Shown: positions 1 to 6,512 of the stretch, piece by piece | Layout: every line of letters starts with the position of its first letter | Numbering within the stretch: position 1 is the first letter of the stretch | Source: Alkanindiges sp. | Lineage (GTDB): Bacteria > Pseudomonadota > Gammaproteobacteria > Pseudomonadales > Moraxellaceae | Length of the DNA stretch: 6,544 bases | Reading direction: 5' to 3' | Assembly (NCBI GenBank): GCA_030152125.1 | Contig: JASLIR010000331.1 | Coordinates: forward strand, 1-6,544 | The notes under the pieces: model-generated | What the model was told of the DNA's origin: nothing | Seen by the model: only the letters and a program-made list of their open reading frames with translations | Databases searched by the model: none | Translations under genes and position numbers: made by a program

Positions 1-2093
1 CTGACAATGTCCGTGGTGCCATCGTAGGTTTTGCTGCTGTTGGTGGTGGTTGCCCAGGTCTGCTTTAAAAAGCTGCGCAGCAGTGGTGCAGTACTGCCTT
101 CATAAATACGCCATACACTGCCTGTACCACCTTCGGCATCAATACTCCAGCCATTAAAGTTGCTGGCGTTTGTCAGTTGGCTGGTATATAGGGCGGTACC
201 ACCTGCACTGAAATTGGTAAAGGTAGTATCCGGGTTCCAGTAGCTGTTGGTGACTGTACCCGGGCTTGGGTTCCACGCTGGCCCTTCATTCGCACCAACC
301 AGGCCACCTTTGACTGTATCGGGCTGTCCGGTCTGGTTATTAATAAAACCAGTGGCATAGCTGTTGCTAATGCTACCGCTGTTTTCCCCTACCAGGCCAC
401 CCAGACGTGTGTGGTTATAAAGGTCATAGGAGGTAATGCTGCTGCTGGCGTAGGTATTATTGATCGTACCTTGCTCGTTAGTACCCACCAGGCCACCAAT
501 ATTCAGGTAATTACCAGTGCTCCAGTTGGCGCCCGCAGGTGCGGTAATCGTGACATCGGCATAACTGTTATTAATGCTACCCGTATAATTAACCCCAACC
601 AGTCCGCCTAAACTATAGCCTCCATTAAAGGAAGATAGCCCGATAGTGCTGTTTCTGGCATAGCTGTTACTAATACTACCGCCAACCATGGTACCAACCA
701 GTGCACCAATGTTATTACGCGCAGCCAGCTCCAGCCCTTCCAGCCCGATATTGCGCAGGGTGGCATTCTCGGTTGCGCCAAACAGGCCCATGTCGTTATA
801 GCCACCCTGCACCAGACGCAGGTTGGAAATCACATGCCCCAGCCCGTCAAAGGTACCAGTAAAGGGGCCAATTTCACCCTGCACATCATTGTATGGCCCA
901 ATTGGCTCAAAATCCGCTCCATTGCCATTAATATCGGTTGCCACTACATATTTGCCGTCCAGACCGGTATATATGTTCTGTAGCTGGGCCAGATCCTGAA
1001 CCACTGTATAGCTTTCGCCATTCACGCTAAATGCGGCACCTGCACCACTCAGGTTTACTTTGGCTGCATGGTCAAGGAAATAACCTTTGCCTGCGCCTAC
1101 ACCATGGGTCAGGTTAAGTGCTTTACCAGTAGCAACCGTGGTATCGGCACCAAACACAATACTGCCATCGGCAGACAGGTTACTGCTGCCATTTAAAGCC
1201 AGGGCACTGGTCACATCAATTGCTTTGCCGCTCACATCAATGGTGGTTGCGGCAGTCAGGCTGCCACCCAGTGTCACCTTGCTGCTGGCCTGGCTCTTAT
1301 CACCGGTAATTAAAATGCGCCCACCATTACTGCTCACCTGAGTGGCCTGCACAGTACCGCTTTGCTGGATGCTGCCTGCAATGCTGGAAACCTGGGTAAT
1401 TGCCCCGGCACTCACCTGATTGGCACTTAGTAAAGCAACATTACCGCCATTGGCACTAATGCTACCGCTATTTTTAATGCCCGGCGCCAATAGTGACACG
1501 CTGCCTGCGCTGGCGGTTAATGTGCCACGGTTTTCTACAGTACCGGTAGCGCTACCACGGTTAAACACATAGCTGCCAGCGGCAACACTGGTATTTTCAA
1601 TTTGCAGGGTGGATGCAGTAATGCTGCTAGCGGATACCTGGCTACCAGCGCTAAACAGCACCCCATTCGGGTTAACCAGAATAAACTGGCCGTTAGCACT
1701 TACCTTGCCGGCAATTTCTGTTGGGCTACCGGAAGTCACCCGGTTTAACACCACACTATTGGCATTGGGCTGAACAAACTGCACCGTAGCCGCACTGCCT
1801 ACATCAAAAGAGTTCCAGTTGGTAATCAGCTTGTTGCTGGTCTGGTTAACCGTCAGCTTAAGGGGCGTACCACGGTCAAAGGTAGCACTACCAAAAGCAA
1901 CACTTTCCCCACTGGGCAATACAATGGCCGCCCCGGATGCTGCATGTACCTGCCCGGCCACTAAACTGCCAGCCAGCACAGCCATCAGGCTAATGCCTTT
2001 TGCCGCAGATTTTTTACGTCCTTTAGCCAGTTCACCGGCCACCACCCACGCCTGTTGTGTGGCATTCCACACCAGTTTATAAGCACGATTCAT
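1..2093 (-). CDS. Two-partner-secretion exoprotein, filamentous-haemagglutinin-like (3' end beyond window)
   Basis: I translated this frame by hand. It is open from the ATG at 2093 to base 1 (697 full codons) with no stop, so the C-terminus lies to the left of the window. Residues 1-30 form an extended signal peptide (MNRAYKLVWNATQQAW, then basic GRKK), followed by a hydrophobic core and a likely cleavage after VHA (residue 51). Residues about 55-175 are the TPS/haemagglutination-activity domain: NWNSFDVG at 92-99, VLNRVTSGSPTEI at 115-127, NPNG at 141-144. Ser/Gly/Asn-rich beta-helix-like sequence follows. Five GLUG motifs lie at about 461-619, then WRIYEG (661-666), and a YDG repeat begins (KTYDGTT, 688-694) as the sequence is cut off. 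By family knowledge, such proteins cross the outer membrane through a TpsB partner and act as adhesins; the partner is not in view. An AGGGG ribosome site sits 6 nt before the ATG. It is a paralogue of the neighbour at 2326-5478, but a terminator between them points to separate transcription. The family is sure; the exact function is inferred. Confidence 0.93.
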   Translation of the reverse strand, partial: MNRAYKLVWNATQQAWVVAGELAKGRKKSAAKGISLMAVLAGSLVAGQVHAASGAAIVLPSGESVAFGSATFDRGTPLKLTVNQTSNKLITNWNSFDVGSAATVQFVQPNANSVVLNRVTSGSPTEIAGKVSANGQFILVNPNGVLFSAGSQVSASSITASTLQIENTSVAAGSYVFNRGSATGTVENRGTLTASAGSVSLLAPGIKNSGSISANGGNVALLSANQVSAGAITQVSSIAGSIQQSGTVQATQVSSNGGRILITGDKSQASSKVTLGGSLTAATTIDVSGKAIDVTSALALNGSSNLSADGSIVFGADTTVATGKALNLTHGVGAGKGYFLDHAAKVNLSGAGAAFSVNGESYTVVQDLAQLQNIYTGLDGKYVVATDINGNGADFEPIGPYNDVQGEIGPFTGTFDGLGHVISNLRLVQGGYNDMGLFGATENATLRNIGLEGLELAARNNIGALVGTMVGGSISNSYARNSTIGLSSFNGGYSLGGLVGVNYTGSINNSYADVTITAPAGANWSTGNYLNIGGLVGTNEQGTINNTYASSSITSYDLYNHTRLGGLVGENSGSISNSYATGFINNQTGQPDTVKGGLVGANEGPAWNPSPGTVTNSYWNPDTTFTNFSAGGTALYTSQLTNASNFNGWSIDAEGGTGSVWRIYEGSTAPLLRSFLKQTWATTTNSSKTYDGTTDIV
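237..713 (-). repeat. GLUG-motif array in the left exoprotein
   Basis: Five degenerate repeats encode GG-L-VG-N followed by GSI-N-SYA: residues 461-479 (NIGALVG...SISNSYA), 494-512 (SLGGLVGVN...SINNSYA), 531-549 (NIGGLVGTN...TINNTYA), 563-580 (RLGGLVGEN...SISNSYA) and 595-619 (KGGLVGAN...TVTNSYW). This matches the GLUG motif known from secreted bacterial surface proteins. The repeats are protein-level and diverged in DNA, with units of about 32-37 residues. Confidence 0.85.
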
Positions 2094-2259
2094 GTGCTAC
2101 CCCTACCTTGTTTTATGATTAATTAAGAAAATCTAAAGCTATGCAACCAGAACGTGATATTGCACACATTTTCACCAAAAAACAAGCGGCGACTAACATC
2201 TTTATTTATGCTTTTTAATAACTTACATTCATTGTCAGTTTATGCTAACAATGGTCATT

Positions 2260-2311
2260 TTCAGACAAAAATAAACCGCCCAATTGAGCGGTTTATCACA
2301 TACTGTCTGAA
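2260..2311. repeat. Outer inverted repeat enclosing the terminator
   Basis: TTCAGACA (2260-2267) and TGTCTGAA (2304-2311) are perfect 8-bp inverted arms that bracket the terminator stem at 2271-2296. Each contains GTCTGAA, the 3' part of the Neisseria DNA uptake sequence GCCGTCTGAA, but the first three bases do not match. It could be an extended stem or a divergent uptake-like sequence. Confidence 0.6.
2266..2296 (-). terminator. Rho-independent terminator of the complete exoprotein gene
   Basis: On the minus strand, ATAAACCGC, an 8-nt loop and GCGGTTTAT form a perfect 9-bp stem, followed directly by TTTTTG. It begins 30 nt after the stop codon of the 1050-aa gene. No T run follows the stem on the plus strand, so it works for leftward transcription only. 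It separates the two exoprotein genes into different transcription units unless there is readthrough. Confidence 0.88.
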
Positions 2312-2325
2312 CAATTAATACATGA

Positions 2326-5300
2326 TTAATGCGCAGTAATCACCCCGTCATTGCTGCTTTGTTCGGTCACCGTATAGTTGCTGCCATTATTACCATCCCG
2401 TAGCACATAACCGGTTTTTACCAGTAGTTTCTTGTTCTCACCCACGGCCTTATCTTCGTACTGCTGGAACAGGCCGGTTACCCGGTCGCCATAGGCCAGC
2501 CCCTCTACCAGCGGCTTGTTGACAGAAGTCACGCCGCCATCATAAATCTTGCTGTTGGCAACCGTGCTAATAATCAGTTGTTTTGGAGTAATAACACCGC
2601 TATGGTTGTCCAGCACCACTACCTGATAGTTATTGCCTTTATTGCCATCACGAATAATAAAACCGGCATCAACTACCAGGGTTTTGCCAGTACCGGCATT
2701 TTTATCGGCAAAGGACTGGCTTAAGCCAGCAATGCTATCGCCAGCCACCCGGCCTGTCACCACCGGCCTGATGTTGCTCCACAGGCGGCCATCGTACACC
2801 TTGCTGTCCGCCGCGGCGCTAATGGTCAGCAGCTTTTTATTGATGCTACTCGCAGTATTGTCCACATAAGTAATATCGTAGTTGTTGCCACCATTACCAT
2901 CGTTAACGTTGACGGCAGATACAATCACATGTTTATCGGTACCGGCATTCTTGTTGTCAAAGCTGAAGTTACCACCACTGATGCTATCCGTAGCATACAA
3001 GGTGCCATCAGCAATCACGGCGCTGGCACTGGCTGAGGTAGTACCATCGTAGGTTTTACTGGCACTGGTAGAGGAAATGCTCAGGGCGGCCTTGTTAATG
3101 GTCAGTTGCCCGCCATCAAAACTCAGGTCATAGCCCAGCTGGTCGGAATACAGGCCAGATACTGTCAGGCCATAAGCCCCGGCATTACGCGCACCAATGG
3201 CATTGCCACCATAAACAGCAGTACCCAGAATATGCGCCAGACTGGCAGCAGGATCAGACAAACTATAGCTGCCGGTAGTGAATGCGGTTGCATCATAAGT
3301 GCGGGTAACAGTGTCGGCACTCACTGTGATTGGCTTCATAAATACGCGTAACAGGGGGGCGCTTTGCCCTTCATAAATACGCCATACTGTCCCGGTGTTG
3401 CCTTGGGCATCAATCAGCCCGCTCCAGTTAGCATAGCTGCCAAGCTGCAAACTTTGGGCACTGCTCAGGCCCACGTTACGCGTTCCCAGCCCGTTACCGG
3501 TAGCTGCAATATTCGGCGCAACTTCACTGTTCCAGTAATTGTCATGAATGTCGGGGGTATCATTCACATTCCAGCCCACAAAGGCCCCTCTGTAAGGGTC
3601 AACAGAAGCGACTGTCCCACCAAAATAATTATAGGCAACGCTGGCAGTGCCACCATTTGACTGGTTATGTTCCCCAATCAGTCCACCAATATCATAACCC
3701 GGCGCACTCACACTACTTAAGGCATAGTTATACTGCACATTCACATCACCATTGTCACTCAGGTTGGAACCAATCAGGCCACCTACCCCGCCCCCCGGAG
3801 AGACTACATTTGCATTGGCAAAATTCTGCTCAACCCTGGCGACCCCGGCGCTCTGTGCCTCGTTACGGCCAATCAGACCACCAATAGAGGTGTATTCAAT
3901 CGTAGAACTAAGGCCATTAATCGTCGCCACTGCATAGTTCTGGCGGAAGGATGCATCACCGGCATTCAGGGCAAGGTTATAACCCGCCAGGCCACCAACA
4001 TAGCTATTCCCTGTTATTGTTCCGGCAACATGGCTGTTAAAAATGTGAGATGTCCCTGCATCCGCTGTGTTTTTCCCCACCAGTGTCCCTACATACTGGC
4101 GGCCAATAATATTGCCAGCACTAAAGCCAATATTACGCAGCGAGGCATTCTGGCTGGCAGCGAACAAGCCTACATAATCCGTAGTAGGACGGTTAATGCT
4201 GAGCTGGCTAATGCTGTGACCCAGCCCATCAAACTGGCCACTAAAAGGACTGCCCGCAGTGGCCAGTGGCGTAAAACCACGCCCGTTATCCCAGTCAGCC
4301 GTATTACTGGCATCAATATCACTACCCAGTACATAGCGGCCAGCAAGATCTACAAGCGCCTGTAACTGGTTGATATTCTGAATCACGGTATAGGAACTTT
4401 CGTTCACGCTAAAACCGGCATCAATACCGGCTAAATTGACTTTGGCGCCATAATTAAGGAAATAGCCGTATGCACTACCCTCGCCATGATATAGGTGAAG
4501 CGACTCATCGGCAGACAGGTTGACATCCGCATTAATGTACACATTATCATCTGCACCAAGGTAGCTGGTACCGTTTAAATTCAGCACCCCACTCACTTCT
4601 ACCTGACGCGAAAAAGCATTAATGTCGGCATCTGCCGTCAGGTTGCCTGCCAGCACCACTTTGCTGCTGGCATCACTGCTGTCCCCGCTCAGGGTAATAC
4701 GGCCACCTACGCTATCAATCTCACTGGCCTGAATGCTGCCACTGCTTTTAATAATACCGCCTATGGTGGAAGACTGGCTCAGGTCGGCGCCATAGCCAGC
4801 CACACGGTCAGCACTGATCAGGTTGGCATCGCCGCCCACTGCCACAATGCTGCCACTGTTCGTAATATCTGGTGCCAGTAAGGCCACTGTGCCGGAAGTG
4901 GCAGTCAGCGTACCGTGGTTTTCAATACTGCCTGCTGCGCCATTACGGTCAAAAAACAGGTCATCATTATTAAAGTCGCTGTCACTGATATCCAATACCG
5001 ATGCCAGCACAGACGCAGCAGATACCTGGCTACCCGCACCAAACACAATACCGCTCGGGTTAACAATCATCAGTTGCCCATTGGCACTCACCTGACCAAA
5101 TATTTCAGTCGGACTACCCGAAGTCACCCGGTTTAAGGCCACGCTGCCAACATCCGGCTGGGCAAAAACCACCTGAGCATTACTACCTACATCAAAGCTG
5201 TTCCAGTTGGTAATCAGCTTGCTGCTGGACTGGTTTACCGTGAGCTGGTTAGCCACACTACGGTCAAAGCTCGCCGAACCACTGGTCACATTTTCACCGG

Positions 5301-5478
5301 TTGGCAGCGCATTAATCGCCGGTACTGCATACGCACTCCCCGCAAGTATAGTCCCCAGCAGCATGGCCACTGGTGTTAAGGTTTTTGCCGCTGATTTCTT
5401 TCTGCCTCTGGCCAGCTCACTGGTCACTGTCCATGCCTGCTGTGGGGCACTCCACACCAGTCTGTACGCCTGATTCAT
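2326..5478 (-). CDS. Two-partner-secretion exoprotein with GLUG and YDG/MBG repeats, complete, 1050 aa
   Basis: This is a complete gene. Residues 1-30 form the extended signal peptide (MNQAYRLVWSAPQQAW, then RGRKK), with a hydrophobic core and likely cleavage after SAYA (residue 51). Residues about 55-175 are the TPS secretion domain (NWNSFDVG 91-98, ALNRVTSGSPTEI 114-126, NPSG 140-143 in place of the usual NPNG). A Gly/Ser/Asn-rich beta-helix-like region runs to about 380. Six GLUG-type motifs follow at 462-637, then WRIYEG at 699-704. The C-terminus is four YDG/MBG-type repeats (YD at 728, 810, 895, 979). The protein ends at a repeat boundary (DGVITAH), with no toxin or anchor domain. The likely role is a secreted or surface adhesin exported by an unseen TpsB pore. 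It is short compared with FhaB-type proteins, which commonly exceed 2000 residues. A GGGGAA ribosome site lies 5 nt before the ATG, and an intrinsic terminator follows the stop. The family call is firm; the ligand is unknown. Confidence 0.96.
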   Translation of the reverse strand: MNQAYRLVWSAPQQAWTVTSELARGRKKSAAKTLTPVAMLLGTILAGSAYAVPAINALPTGENVTSGSASFDRSVANQLTVNQSSSKLITNWNSFDVGSNAQVVFAQPDVGSVALNRVTSGSPTEIFGQVSANGQLMIVNPSGIVFGAGSQVSAASVLASVLDISDSDFNNDDLFFDRNGAAGSIENHGTLTATSGTVALLAPDITNSGSIVAVGGDANLISADRVAGYGADLSQSSTIGGIIKSSGSIQASEIDSVGGRITLSGDSSDASSKVVLAGNLTADADINAFSRQVEVSGVLNLNGTSYLGADDNVYINADVNLSADESLHLYHGEGSAYGYFLNYGAKVNLAGIDAGFSVNESSYTVIQNINQLQALVDLAGRYVLGSDIDASNTADWDNGRGFTPLATAGSPFSGQFDGLGHSISQLSINRPTTDYVGLFAASQNASLRNIGFSAGNIIGRQYVGTLVGKNTADAGTSHIFNSHVAGTITGNSYVGGLAGYNLALNAGDASFRQNYAVATINGLSSTIEYTSIGGLIGRNEAQSAGVARVEQNFANANVVSPGGGVGGLIGSNLSDNGDVNVQYNYALSSVSAPGYDIGGLIGEHNQSNGGTASVAYNYFGGTVASVDPYRGAFVGWNVNDTPDIHDNYWNSEVAPNIAATGNGLGTRNVGLSSAQSLQLGSYANWSGLIDAQGNTGTVWRIYEGQSAPLLRVFMKPITVSADTVTRTYDATAFTTGSYSLSDPAASLAHILGTAVYGGNAIGARNAGAYGLTVSGLYSDQLGYDLSFDGGQLTINKAALSISSTSASKTYDGTTSASASAVIADGTLYATDSISGGNFSFDNKNAGTDKHVIVSAVNVNDGNGGNNYDITYVDNTASSINKKLLTISAAADSKVYDGRLWSNIRPVVTGRVAGDSIAGLSQSFADKNAGTGKTLVVDAGFIIRDGNKGNNYQVVVLDNHSGVITPKQLIISTVANSKIYDGGVTSVNKPLVEGLAYGDRVTGLFQQYEDKAVGENKKLLVKTGYVLRDGNNGSNYTVTEQSSNDGVITAH
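2329..3336 (-). repeat. C-terminal YDG/MBG-type repeats, four units
   Basis: One divergent unit (residues about 715-795, RTYDATA) is followed by three closely similar units at about 796-880, 881-964 and 965-1050. Each starts K-LTIS-like, has K-YDG about 14 residues in, DKNAG in the middle and DGNxGNNY near the end. The YDG tyrosines at 810, 895 and 979 and the DGN motifs at 860, 944 and 1028 give a period of 84-85 residues. These resemble the YDG and MBG domains of bacterial haemagglutinin-like proteins, usually read as stalk or spacer beta-domains. Confidence 0.85.
3574..4116 (-). repeat. GLUG-motif array in the complete exoprotein
   Basis: Six motifs at residues 462-470 (YVGTLVGKN), 493-501 (YVGGLAGYN), 531-539 (SIGGLIGRN), 564-572 (GVGGLIGSN), 596-604 (DIGGLIGEH) and 629-637 (YRGAFVGWN). 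Most are followed by an aromatic NYA-type strand (QNYA, QNFA, YNYA, YNYF, DNYW). Spacing is about 31-38 residues. The array occupies the same place as the one in the left paralogue but has one more unit. Confidence 0.82.
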
Positions 5479-5546
5479 CCCCGTTCCCCGTTGTTTGTGT
5501 TATAAAATTTATTAAAGGAAGATATTAGAATGATTTAAGGGAAATG

Positions 5547-5575
5547 GGTATATTTTTTAAGAGGCAAATCAGCAA
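5547..5575 (-). promoter_or_regulatory. Candidate sigma-70 promoter for the complete exoprotein gene
   Basis: On the minus strand, TTGCTG (5570-5575) is separated by 17 nt from TATACC (5547-5552), about 70 nt before the start codon. Both boxes are weak matches and AT-rich flanks make chance matches likely. Confidence 0.25.
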
Positions 5576-5705
5576 TCTTTTCGATGTGCATAGCAAAGCC
5601 AGCCTGGCTATACAGACTGTTAATACCCTGCTCTTTCATAATATTAAAACGTCATCTTAAGTAGCAACTGGATTGCTCAGCTCCAGCATGCCACCACGCT
5701 CATCC

Positions 5706-5728
5706 TGTCCCGTCAGCTGACGGGGACA
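5706..5728. repeat. Palindrome with 16-bp perfect core
   Basis: CCCGTCAGCTGACGGG (5709-5724) is a perfect palindrome. With one extra G at 5725 the pairing extends to TGTCCCGTCAG/CTGACGGGGACA. It lies 38 nt after the stop of the 75-aa gene. Neither strand has a T run after it, so it is not a standard intrinsic terminator; a protein-binding site or repeat-element core is possible. Confidence 0.6.
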
Positions 5729-5766
5729 AGTTACAGGCAAAACTATGAAAGATTAACTGCGGAAAA

Positions 5767-5994
5767 TTAAAATGGTTTAAACTTTTTCTTGCCGTGGTAA
5801 TGCAGCGTATAGGTACTTTGGCTACAGGGATGCAAAAAAGTAACTACTTTTTTCTGTAAGTCATGCTGCACAATAGGGTATTCAGTATTGGCATCTGCAT
5901 TGAATACATGCAGTGCACAACCATCATCTCCTATTTCCAGCACAACCTCCATCGCAAATATGTGATTAGTGGCCGTCATTGCGCGTAATGCCAT
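5767..5994 (-). CDS. Small protein of unknown function, 75 aa
   Basis: I do not recognise this protein. The frame is open from an ATG at 6021 (84 aa), but the ATG at 5994 is the better start because AGGAG lies exactly 7 nt before it, while the 6021 ATG has no good Shine-Dalgarno. The 75-aa product starts MALRAMTATNHIFAMEV and ends GKKKFKPF. It has two cysteines (in GDDGCALHV and HPCSQST), several histidines (HYHGKKK near the end), no signal peptide and no transmembrane segment. Alternating hydrophobic residues (MEVVLEI, KKVVTFL, TYTLHYH) suggest a small beta-strand-rich cytoplasmic fold; this is an inference. It is in the same orientation as the downstream exoprotein gene, 288 bp away, so co-transcription is possible but not shown. 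The strong ribosome site supports a real gene; the function is open. Confidence 0.65.
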   Translation of the reverse strand: MALRAMTATNHIFAMEVVLEIGDDGCALHVFNADANTEYPIVQHDLQKKVVTFLHPCSQSTYTLHYHGKKKFKPF

Positions 5995-6000
5995 GATTTT

Positions 6001-6006
6001 TCTCCT
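6001..6006 (-). promoter_or_regulatory. Ribosome binding site fixing the start of the 75-aa gene
   Basis: Read on the minus strand this is AGGAGA, with AGGAG placed 7 nt before the ATG at 5994. The in-frame upstream ATG at 6021 is preceded only by A-rich sequence, so the downstream start is preferred. Confidence 0.75.
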
Positions 6007-6091
6007 GATCCTTTCAAACATTTCTTATTTTGCTCATCTGTAACCTTTTATAGTTATCACTATTTCCCAATAGAAATAACCAGATCACATG

Positions 6092-6110
6092 ATTAGATAA
6101 TCTATCTAAT
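6092..6110. promoter_or_regulatory. Operator-like inverted repeat upstream of the 75-aa gene
   Basis: ATTAGATA and TATCTAAT form a perfect 8-bp-arm inverted repeat around a 3-nt centre. It lies about 100 bp upstream of the ATG at 5994. The size and tight centre fit the binding site of a dimeric repressor or activator better than a terminator; the regulator is unknown. Confidence 0.45.
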
Positions 6111-6344
6111 ATAAATGAGTATATTCCCAACAAACCTAATTAAACAAGCAAAACCATTAAGTTCCATTAAAAAAATATTCACCCTAAAATGTAAAATTTA
6201 TCCATATTTTTCAAAGATTTTAATTCTATTCGCATAAAACCATGAAAAATAAAACGATCTTCACATTCCAGTAACACTCCGTGTTGCAGTTAACACAAAA
6301 TATTATTTAAAAACGAGAACTTATGTAGTTTAAGAGCGCAAAGT

Positions 6345-6373
6345 ATCATAGCAAATGTAAAATAAATATTTAA
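6345..6373 (-). promoter_or_regulatory. Candidate extended -10 promoter reading left
   Basis: On the minus strand, TGCTATGAT gives an extended -10 (5 of 6 in the hexamer) and TTAAAT lies 17 nt upstream as a weak -35. If used, transcription would begin about 340 nt before the 75-aa gene, implying a long leader or a separate short RNA. Confidence 0.3.
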
Positions 6374-6444
6374 GTGCATTTAATGAAATTATTAACAAGT
6401 AGCGCTACACGCTTATGCTGGAAAACCTGTGGTTTTTAATACAA

Positions 6445-6463
6445 GCCCGCGCGGATGGCGGGC
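6445..6463 (-). terminator. GC-rich hairpin, weak terminator-like
   Basis: GCCCGC and GCGGGC make a 6-bp GC-only stem around a 7-nt loop. On the minus strand it is followed by TTGTATT, an imperfect T tract; on the plus strand no T run follows. It may be a backup terminator for leftward transcription from beyond the right edge. Confidence 0.4.
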
Positions 6464-6487
6464 CTGCCAAAAAATACTACCCGAAGT

Positions 6488-6512
6488 AAAAAAGACACGG
6501 CATTGTGCCTTT
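6488..6512 (-). terminator. Probable intrinsic terminator for a leftward gene beyond the right edge
   Basis: On the minus strand AAAGGCAC, a 6-nt loop and GTGTCTTT pair over 8 bp (one G-T pair), and the run continues as six T in total. It lies about 30 bases from the right end, so it probably closes a leftward transcript that starts outside the window. On the plus strand the T tail is only three bases. Confidence 0.55.

Larger units (their letters stand above)
5479..5766. other. Spacer between the 75-aa gene and the complete exoprotein gene
   Basis: No confident gene lies here. On the minus strand a 34-codon frame (5535-5639, MKEQGINSLYSQAGF...) lacks a ribosome site, and a second short open frame in another register ends just before it. 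Both could be chance or decayed coding DNA. The stretch also holds the 16-bp palindrome at 5709-5724, a smaller inverted repeat AGCCAG-C-CTGGCT at 5597-5609, and probably the promoter of the exoprotein gene. The last 80 bases before that gene are AT-rich. Confidence 0.6.

Noticed and set aside
2142..2164. TGCAA-N13-TTGCA inverted repeat upstream of the left exoprotein gene
   Set aside because: Five-base arms in AT-rich DNA are expected by chance; no support as an operator.
2326..2700. C-terminal contact-dependent-inhibition toxin in the exoprotein
   Set aside because: The C-terminus is entirely YDG repeat, there is no toxin-delimiting motif, and no small immunity gene follows.
2329..3093. 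Regular 250-bp blocks as a CRISPR or satellite-like array
   Set aside because: The blocks are coding, diverged in DNA and explained by YDG-type protein repeats.
1819..5473. Several plus-strand open frames of 60-111 codons opposite the exoprotein genes
   Set aside because: They are antisense shadows of long, domain-bearing minus-strand genes; repetitive Ser/Gly/Asn codons keep the opposite frames open.
5646..5769. 40-codon plus-strand open frame through the palindrome
   Set aside because: No start codon or ribosome site, and it overlaps the end of the 75-aa gene.
6179..6277. 32-codon minus-strand frame with a GTG start (LLECEDRFIFHGF...)
   Set aside because: No spaced Shine-Dalgarno, rare start codon, and composition expected of AT-rich noncoding DNA.
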